From assembly GCA_964478335.1 (NCBI GenBank), contig CAYZIC010000038.1, forward strand, positions 1 through 19,522: a DNA stretch of 19,522 nucleotides. Direction: 5' to 3'. The notes beneath the pieces are model-generated. The model was not told the DNA's origin and ran no database searches. It worked only from the letters and a program-made list of their open reading frames with translations. Position numbers and translations under genes: made by a program. The stretch comes from CAYZIC01 sp964478335 (GTDB lineage: Bacteria > Verrucomicrobiota > Kiritimatiellia > RFP12 > DVOR01). This document shows, piece after piece, positions 13,891 to 19,522 of this stretch; positions within the stretch are counted from its first letter, which is position 1; each line of letters begins with the position of its first letter.

Positions 13891-15951
13891 ATGGAAACCC
13901 CCTTTAACAACAATCAAACTGCACCACTCGCAAACCCCGTCTCTGCAAGCAAAAGCTCACCACAAGAAGCCAATGCTCGAGCTTTGTCTTCAGAGAAGCT
14001 CCTTGAGCTCTCTTTCAAGCTCACCTTGGGAACGCTCAAACGCTTTCGTATTCTGATTGCAATCACGCTTATTATTGCGGCTATTGTCGCTGTCAAAGGC
14101 TATACCTGGGCAACTCGTAATAAGCCCATCTACTCAACTCAATCGAGCCTCCTCTACGCTCCTTCACATGAATACATTCGCTCGGCACCCTTATCGAACT
14201 CTGCTGTTATTTCCCTAATCAAAAGTATTCCTCTCAATACGATTACCCATGACATTGACCCTGATATGAAGCCCTACTTCACCAAGGTTGATGTCAAGCA
14301 AGTGCGTGGGCGACCTGACATTATCACGATTACGATCAACTCTAAATACGATGCTTATATTTATGATATCGCCACTGCGTATACCTACATGGCAATCGAA
14401 ATATTTACCGAGTATTGGGAAAAACAAATCTCCTCTTGGGAGGCCATTTACGCCGACCAAAGGCCTAAGGTTATGAAAGAGCTCGACGTTGAAAACGAAA
14501 AGATCTCAGCACTCATGCGCCAAACCTTCTTTGTGACACCTACCGACCGCATCACCCAAATCCAGCAACAAATTGCCAAACATGATGAACAAGCCGACCT
14601 CCTGCGCACCACATTGAGCAAGGAAAAGATTCGCCTTGCCCAACTTGATGCAATCTTAGCTCGTCCAGAATTTAAATCGGTAGACCACATCAAGCGTCTC
14701 CAACTGCTGCAAGCATCCTTAGATGAGGCCGATGAAGAGATCCGGGTCTATGAACAAAAGTATACTCCCAAAAATCCTAAACTCAAGATGTCATTAGAGC
14801 GTCGAGAGAGCATCAACAAAGAGCTTGATTCCTTTAAGAAGATGCTCAATCTCGATAAAATCGACCCATCCTTACCCGATCGACTGGCACAGGCTGTCGT
14901 CGAAAAAGGTGCCCTTGATGTGACTATTCGTGAAAAGGAACTCGACCTTGAAGCTCACGAGGCGATTATACAAAAGCAGCAAAAGGAAATCAATCGTCTT
15001 TCGCATCTTGACGAACAATACAGCGAGTATATGAAAAATCGAGAGAGACTCATGGCTCAGCTTAGAGATCTTGATCAACACTTACAAGACATGCACTCTG
15101 CGCGTGTCTCTTGTCAGCACGCCTTACAAGTTCTCTCTCCATCTAGCCGGGTTGAGGTAGACAAGTTACTGGGCGGTAAGGGGATTGCCCTGATCAGCGT
15201 CGCAACTCTTGTGGCAACAAGTGGTGTGTGTGTCTTTATCTTGCTTTGCTATGCCTTCTTTGGACGGGTGCGTTCTCGTCGCGAGATTCATTTGCTAACT
15301 GGAATCCCAGGATTCATTCGTATTCCAAACCTCAGTGCTAATTCAGAGATTTTGACAAATACCAGTATCTTAGTCAACTTGCGTCTAGAGGAGTCCTTAC
15401 CCAAAAAGTCCATTTCACTCTTTCTTCCCATGGCGCGCTATGGCATCTTCACCCCACATCCTTATGCGAGTATGTTAAACTTAGCCAAGCGATCATTTGT
15501 GTTTATTAGACTCGATCGCCACTCAAAATCGCCAACTTGGTTACCGCCTACGCAAGGATTTAACGCACTGCGTCTCGACTCACAAAGCCATGCGACTTTT
15601 GATATCATGCGTAAAGATTTCATCCTCCCGAGCCGTTTGGAGCAACTGGTGCGAGACATCAAAAAGTTACACGAAACTTATGACATGGTGATCTTGTACG
15701 TCTCACATCCCGTTTATGGTAAGGAGCCTTTCTTATCGCAACTTAAGCACTATGTAACCACGATCTTTACTATCTGCAGATGGTCTAAGACACCATTTAG
15801 CGCGCTACGGCACCTAAGGTTCACTTATCCCTTTAATCAAGAGACCCCCGTTTATTCTGTGATCGATGGTGTCCCACAGGCGGACTTTGAACAAGCCTAC
15901 TCAAAGGAATATATGAAATCATTAAAAAAGCCTATGGGGGCACACAAATGA
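13891..15951 (+). CDS. Wzz/Wzc-like polysaccharide co-polymerase with degenerate BY-kinase domain
   Basis: This inner-membrane chain-length regulator has 686 aa. TM1 (about 53-69, RILIAITLIIAAIVAV) and TM2 (431-457) flank a periplasmic domain with a Wzz-type start, long coiled coils (about 195-410) and the segment KYTPKNPKLKMSLERRESINKEL (290-311) typical of Wzc/GumC proteins. The cytoplasmic tail (458-686) follows the outline of a bacterial tyrosine kinase: REIHLLTGIPGFIRIP, a strand KSISLFLPM (506-514), FVFIRLDR (536-543) and YDMVILYVSHPV (597-608). The Walker A GxxGxGKS/T is absent (PMARYGIFTP), Walker A' LLxDxD is FVFIRLD, and Walker B lost its last D (ILYV). No tyrosine cluster is seen at the end. 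So it should not phosphorylate. Its stop overlaps the next ATG by 4 nt (ATGA); a weak GAGAG precedes its own start. Confidence 0.88.
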   Translation: METPFNNNQTAPLANPVSASKSSPQEANARALSSEKLLELSFKLTLGTLKRFRILIAITLIIAAIVAVKGYTWATRNKPIYSTQSSLLYAPSHEYIRSAPLSNSAVISLIKSIPLNTITHDIDPDMKPYFTKVDVKQVRGRPDIITITINSKYDAYIYDIATAYTYMAIEIFTEYWEKQISSWEAIYADQRPKVMKELDVENEKISALMRQTFFVTPTDRITQIQQQIAKHDEQADLLRTTLSKEKIRLAQLDAILARPEFKSVDHIKRLQLLQASLDEADEEIRVYEQKYTPKNPKLKMSLERRESINKELDSFKKMLNLDKIDPSLPDRLAQAVVEKGALDVTIREKELDLEAHEAIIQKQQKEINRLSHLDEQYSEYMKNRERLMAQLRDLDQHLQDMHSARVSCQHALQVLSPSSRVEVDKLLGGKGIALISVATLVATSGVCVFILLCYAFFGRVRSRREIHLLTGIPGFIRIPNLSANSEILTNTSILVNLRLEESLPKKSISLFLPMARYGIFTPHPYASMLNLAKRSFVFIRLDRHSKSPTWLPPTQGFNALRLDSQSHATFDIMRKDFILPSRLEQLVRDIKKLHETYDMVILYVSHPVYGKEPFLSQLKHYVTTIFTICRWSKTPFSALRHLRFTYPFNQETPVYSVIDGVPQADFEQAYSKEYMKSLKKPMGAHK

Positions 15952-17012
15952 AGTATTTTATTCACATCTTTAGTATCTGCATGCTCATGACTTTGACTGG
16001 GTGTCATTCTTTACACAATTATAATAGTGAGCTTGAGAAATACCCAGAAGTTGAAGATCTTGATGCAGAAGGCATCGTGGTGTCGTCCATGACACCCGAG
16101 GAGATCAAAGCGCGCGATGATGAGCTGCGCAAAGTGCAAAATGCAGACTACCCCCCCTATCGCATTGACTCTGGCGACCTCTTGCGCTTAGTCGTCTATA
16201 ACCATGAGGATCTCAATGCGGAAATCCTTGTGACACCAGATGGCTATGTAGGGATTCCCTTTGTGGGGCAAATTAAGATTCAGGGAAAAACGCTGCCACA
16301 AGCTGTTGAGGTGATTACCAATGGCTTAACACCCTATCTCAAAAACTTTGTCGTTGGATTGGCCCCTGTGGCAACCCCCTCTCAGTTGGCGACAATCGGT
16401 GGTTGTGTCACACACCCTGGACGCTACGAGGCACGCTCGAATATTCGCTTGGGGGATCTCTTTTCAATGGCAGGTAGCGGTCGCACACAACTCTTTAATG
16501 GGCAAGAGGTGGACATGGCAGACCTGCAAAACGCTGTCTTTTTACGCGATGGCAAAGCCTTGCCCATCGACTTTGAAGCCGCCCTTGTACGTGGCGACAA
16601 GCTACACAATATCCCCATCTACAAAGGCGACTACGTCTATATCCCCTCGCGCACCGATGCCATGGTCTCCGTCTTTGGTGCTGTGGGGAGCCCTCGTTAT
16701 TTGACGTGGAATCCCAAGATGCGCTTCCTTGATGCGCTTGCCAACTCGGGTGGATTGGCACCCGAGTATTGGCGCTACGGGATTATCATTCGTGGAGGCA
16801 TCGCTAATCCCGTCTACTATCGAGTCAATATTGACGAGGTTCTTGCTGGCATCAAGCAAAACCCCTTACTTAAAACGGGCGACATGGTGTACATTCCGAT
16901 GGATGGTATCTCCTATTACAATGCCTTTATCCGCAAGCTACTCCCAACAGGAGCTTTGTACAATATGTCGGTCAGCCCAATCACGACACGTAATGCGTTA
17001 GAAAGCAACTAA
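15948..17012 (+). CDS. Wza-like polysaccharide export lipoprotein
   Basis: This outer-membrane export channel subunit has 354 aa. A signal peptide ends in lipobox LTGC (C19), so the mature protein is lipidated. The poly-export domain runs about 66-145 (PPYRIDSGDLLRLVVYN, VTPDGYVGIPFVGQIKIQGKTL, QAVEVITNGL). Two SLBB domains follow: about 147-233 (ATIGGCVTHPGRYEA ... GDYVYIPSR) and 239-330 (VSVFGAVGSPRYLTW ... TGDMVYIPMDG). It should join the Wzz/Wzc-like protein encoded just upstream (ATGA overlap) to form the trans-envelope conduit. Length and domain order are typical of the Wza/GumB family. Confidence 0.94.
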   Translation: MKYFIHIFSICMLMTLTGCHSLHNYNSELEKYPEVEDLDAEGIVVSSMTPEEIKARDDELRKVQNADYPPYRIDSGDLLRLVVYNHEDLNAEILVTPDGYVGIPFVGQIKIQGKTLPQAVEVITNGLTPYLKNFVVGLAPVATPSQLATIGGCVTHPGRYEARSNIRLGDLFSMAGSGRTQLFNGQEVDMADLQNAVFLRDGKALPIDFEAALVRGDKLHNIPIYKGDYVYIPSRTDAMVSVFGAVGSPRYLTWNPKMRFLDALANSGGLAPEYWRYGIIIRGGIANPVYYRVNIDEVLAGIKQNPLLKTGDMVYIPMDGISYYNAFIRKLLPTGALYNMSVSPITTRNALESN

Positions 17013-17024
17013 TAATCAGTTAAA

Positions 17025-18326
17025 ATGAAGTATCTCATCTTTTTCATGTGCTTAATTGGCACGATCCCTGGAGGATACATTTTATCCATCAGTGATCGGC
17101 TCAGAAAAATGGCGCTCTTTTTAATTCCTGTGAGCATGTCTGCTTGGAATGAGTCCGCCATCAACTTCTTTTCGCATGAAAAATACCGTGGCTCAGCAAG
17201 AGGCATGGAGATATCATTAACGTTTTTGATTATTTTCACTATTCTCATCAGTCGAATCATTCGAAAAAAGTCCTTTAGATGGATGATGCCGGGTTGGTGG
17301 AGCTATGTCATTTACTTTATTATCTCAGCGACAACCTTGCTATGGGCGACCAACCCACTCATCGGCTGGTTTGAAGTCTGGAAAATGATCTTAATCGGCA
17401 TGACATTTATTGTAGTCGCATCTGAAATCATGGATGATGGCGATGTCTACCCCATCTTACTTGGATTTATAACCCTTATTTACATTGCGGCATTTGTAGC
17501 AATCTATGATCGCTATATTTGTGGCGTACACCAAGTCGAATCGATCTTTTCTCACCAAAACAGCTTTGCTATGTTCATGACGTTTATTGCACCACTACTC
17601 TTTTTAGGATGGCTTAATGGTAAAGATCAATGGTTCTCTTGGTTTTCTGGAGGAGGCTTTTTATGTGCGAGCCTCTGTGTCTTTTTCTCACTGAGTCGCG
17701 GAGCGTTGGCATGCTTACCTCTTGGATGTGCCTTTACTGCTCCGGCAATTATCTTTACCAAATGGTCTTTAAGAAAATATATCATCACCACTTTTCTCTT
17801 AATTTTGGCTGTTGTGGCGCTTTTCTTAGCCGCTCCTAGAATTCAGCGGCGTTTTGAAAAAGCGTCTAAAGCATCTGGCGACACGCGTGTGAAGTTGGCC
17901 AACATCGCTTTGATGATGACCCAAGAGCATCCTTTTGGCGTGGGGATTAATAATTGGGGATTAAATGTGTCTAATGACAATTATGCAGACATTAGAACAA
18001 CTGGCGATCAACGATACACAGCCGTTGTTGAGACCTCTTATCTCCTTGTTATGGCCGAATGCGGGTATGTAGGATTAGGCGCATATCTTTTATTCTTAGG
18101 CACATTTTTAATCATTAATATACGATGTCTGTGGGCTTATTGGAAGACTCCCTATGACTTTATTCCGTGGGGACTCTTAGGAGGTTTGCTTGCGGTCTAT
18201 TTGCAATCCATTCTCGAGTGGGTCTTAAAGCAATCGATCAACTTGACACAACTGGTGATCTTTTGTGCGATTATTAGTAGTCTCTTAGCCTTACGACACA
18301 AAATCGTACGCCCAGTGGAGAATTAA
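17025..18326 (+). CDS. O-antigen ligase/polymerase-like membrane protein (Wzy_C family)
   Basis: This 433-aa inner-membrane protein has about ten hydrophobic segments. It carries the features of the Wzy_C/O-antigen ligase superfamily: FSHQNSFAMFM (175-185), the SLSRGALACLP stretch (222-232) at the start of the conserved core, a large periplasmic loop including GDTRVKLANIALMMTQEHPFGVGINNWG (285-312), and ETSYLLVMAECGYVGLGAYLLF (336-357), where families often have H-N-x-Y; here the usual H is replaced (VVETSY). It probably polymerises the repeat units or ligates the polymer. It follows wza by 12 nt with no good Shine-Dalgarno. In-window context favours a Wzy polymerase, but ligase cannot be excluded. 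Confidence 0.85.
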   Translation: MKYLIFFMCLIGTIPGGYILSISDRLRKMALFLIPVSMSAWNESAINFFSHEKYRGSARGMEISLTFLIIFTILISRIIRKKSFRWMMPGWWSYVIYFIISATTLLWATNPLIGWFEVWKMILIGMTFIVVASEIMDDGDVYPILLGFITLIYIAAFVAIYDRYICGVHQVESIFSHQNSFAMFMTFIAPLLFLGWLNGKDQWFSWFSGGGFLCASLCVFFSLSRGALACLPLGCAFTAPAIIFTKWSLRKYIITTFLLILAVVALFLAAPRIQRRFEKASKASGDTRVKLANIALMMTQEHPFGVGINNWGLNVSNDNYADIRTTGDQRYTAVVETSYLLVMAECGYVGLGAYLLFLGTFLIINIRCLWAYWKTPYDFIPWGLLGGLLAVYLQSILEWVLKQSINLTQLVIFCAIISSLLALRHKIVRPVEN

Positions 18327-18330
18327 CATT

Positions 18331-19522
18331 ATGGCATATGATCTATTCAAGAGATATTTCTACCGCTACCTTGCTCTACTCTTCACCCTACTTCTTTATG
18401 GATGTGGGAGCAGTCAGGTTGACGAGATTGCGTTGCATGAGCGTATCGACACGCGCGACTTACGCATTCATGTCCTTGATCGCCACCATTTAGTGGTGCA
18501 GGTTTCGCCGAGAGCGCTTGAAAACCGCCTCTTACTCAATCATCTTCTTACAGACGAAGTCTCCACAGCTAAGAATTGGAAGACCAAGAAGCTGCTTGCG
18601 ACAGCATTTAACGAGATCGCCCTCCCCCTGCGTGCTCGGCTGAGTCAACTCGAATCCGGCACCCTTGCGCAGACCTCTGCCCAAGGAAGGAAGCAAACCA
18701 TGACAATTTCTCGCCAAGGCTATTGGTTAAGTTGCCGTGGACGCAAACGTATCTTCTCCCCTCAAGAGCAAGGCACCTATCTATTTAAAGAAGCCAACAT
18801 ACTCTTTCACCTCTTTATCAAGCTCGATCAACCCCTTGAAAAGGGCACCTATACATTTACCTCCCCTATCACAGACGACTACACCTTTGCTTTCGATCCA
18901 GCAAACACCATCTCGCCCATCTTTAAAGTCGATCAAGTCGGCTACCACCCCCAAGCAAAAACAAAACGCATCTACCTTGGCGCATGGTTAGGGACTCTCG
19001 GCCCCCTCGACCTCTTGGCGTATGACAGCAGACCATATACGATTCATGATGCCCATACAAATCAAATCGTTCATTCAGGACGTTTACAGCACGAAAACGA
19101 CCATCGCGACAATAAAGGCACCCCCATCACGGGCGAAGATACGTTAATCGCAGACTTTTCTTCACTCGCAAAGGAGGGGATCTATTATTGCCAAGTGGCA
19201 GGCATTGGTCAAAGCGAACCCTTCGAGATCCGTCATGACGTAACAATCGATATGCTCTATCGACACATGCAGGGGTTAACCAGTTTGCGTTGCGGACAAA
19301 ATTGCCATCAACAAGTCCATCTCGGCAACTTCCCGCCAGAGAGAGCCGTCTATGGTAACAAAGGCGCAAATCATGCTGGCTTCTTTACCCTTAAAGGTGA
19401 CGCCATCAAAATGAGCACCTTTGATCTCATTCAAAGTCAGAGTCCACTCTGCAAAACTACCCGTATCGTTTATGGCGGGTGGCATGATGCCGCCGATTAT
19501 GATCGGCGTGAGAGTCACTTGA
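18331..19522 (+). CDS. GH9-family glycoside hydrolase lipoprotein, C-terminus cut by window edge
   Basis: ATG at 18331, four nt after the previous stop, opens 397 codons to the edge. A signal peptide ends in a lipobox-like LYGC (C25), so a membrane-anchored envelope protein is likely. Residues about 45-185 form a beta-rich domain I cannot name. Next comes a CelD-type N-terminal Ig-like domain starting IFKVDQVGYHPQAKTKRIYLG (about 197-217) and ending GIYYCQVAGIGQSEPFEI. The GH9 catalytic domain then starts (TIDMLYRHMQGLTSLRCG) and shows VYGGWHDAADYDRRES, the GH9 DAGD-type motif with D386 and D389 as candidate base and nucleophile-activating acids. The general acid lies beyond the window. It probably cuts the exopolysaccharide made by the operon, as an editing or length-control hydrolase. 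It is not necessarily a cellulase. Confidence 0.85.
   Translation, partial: MAYDLFKRYFYRYLALLFTLLLYGCGSSQVDEIALHERIDTRDLRIHVLDRHHLVVQVSPRALENRLLLNHLLTDEVSTAKNWKTKKLLATAFNEIALPLRARLSQLESGTLAQTSAQGRKQTMTISRQGYWLSCRGRKRIFSPQEQGTYLFKEANILFHLFIKLDQPLEKGTYTFTSPITDDYTFAFDPANTISPIFKVDQVGYHPQAKTKRIYLGAWLGTLGPLDLLAYDSRPYTIHDAHTNQIVHSGRLQHENDHRDNKGTPITGEDTLIADFSSLAKEGIYYCQVAGIGQSEPFEIRHDVTIDMLYRHMQGLTSLRCGQNCHQQVHLGNFPPERAVYGNKGANHAGFFTLKGDAIKMSTFDLIQSQSPLCKTTRIVYGGWHDAADYDRRESHL

Overview
The window comes from a bacterial chromosome of moderate GC content. Genes left of about 5.75 kb are on the minus strand and genes right of about 7.16 kb are on the plus strand. The envelope is Gram-negative: there is a Wza-type outer-membrane polysaccharide export lipoprotein and a second lipoprotein. 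The full-length proteobacterial-style PurL, the HU-like protein with a C-terminal Ig-like (DUF4469-type) domain, and a GH9 enzyme inside an exopolysaccharide operon together suggest the Verrucomicrobiota/PVC or Bacteroidota side of the tree. This is a guess from recalled family distributions; no marker gene is present to settle it.

Left block (1-5753, minus strand): housekeeping metabolism. purL (phosphoribosylformylglycinamidine synthase, purine synthesis) is followed by bioB and bioA, which overlap by 11 bp (biotin synthesis). bioA runs off the left edge. A strong dyad-symmetric hairpin lies between purL and bioB.

Middle (5754-8681): mostly non-coding. It is broken only by one clear gene, the HU-like DNA-binding protein at 7157-7927, and by one doubtful small membrane ORF at 6297-6581. 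The non-coding parts are structured. They hold a possible ncRNA of about 340 nt ending in an intrinsic terminator, an imperfect direct repeat whose copies differ almost only by transitions, a strong bidirectional terminator, nested inverted repeats over the HU-like promoter, and a roughly 750-bp hairpin-rich leader before the polysaccharide operon. That leader carries an ops-like 12-mer.

Right block (8682 to the end, plus strand): a tightly packed exopolysaccharide operon starting from a TTGACA-type promoter. In order it encodes a GT2 glycosyltransferase, a GT4 glycosyltransferase, a polyprenyl-phosphate sugar phosphotransferase (initiating enzyme), a degenerate nucleotidyltransferase-like protein with a hexapeptide-repeat tail, a Pol-beta-superfamily nucleotidyltransferase, a Wzz/Wzc-like polysaccharide co-polymerase whose kinase domain has lost its ATP-binding motifs, a Wza-like export lipoprotein, an O-antigen ligase/polymerase-like membrane protein, and a GH9 lipoprotein cut by the right edge. 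Most junctions are 1-4 nt overlaps or gaps of 4-13 nt, so they are probably co-transcribed. The set fits Wzx/Wzy-type synthesis: lipid-linked repeat assembly, polymerisation, length control and export, with a secreted hydrolase to trim the product. No flippase is seen inside the window. The most unusual part is the trio in the middle of the operon: a nucleotidyltransferase relative without its signature loop, an apparently active Pol-beta nucleotidyltransferase, and a kinase-dead Wzc-like protein.
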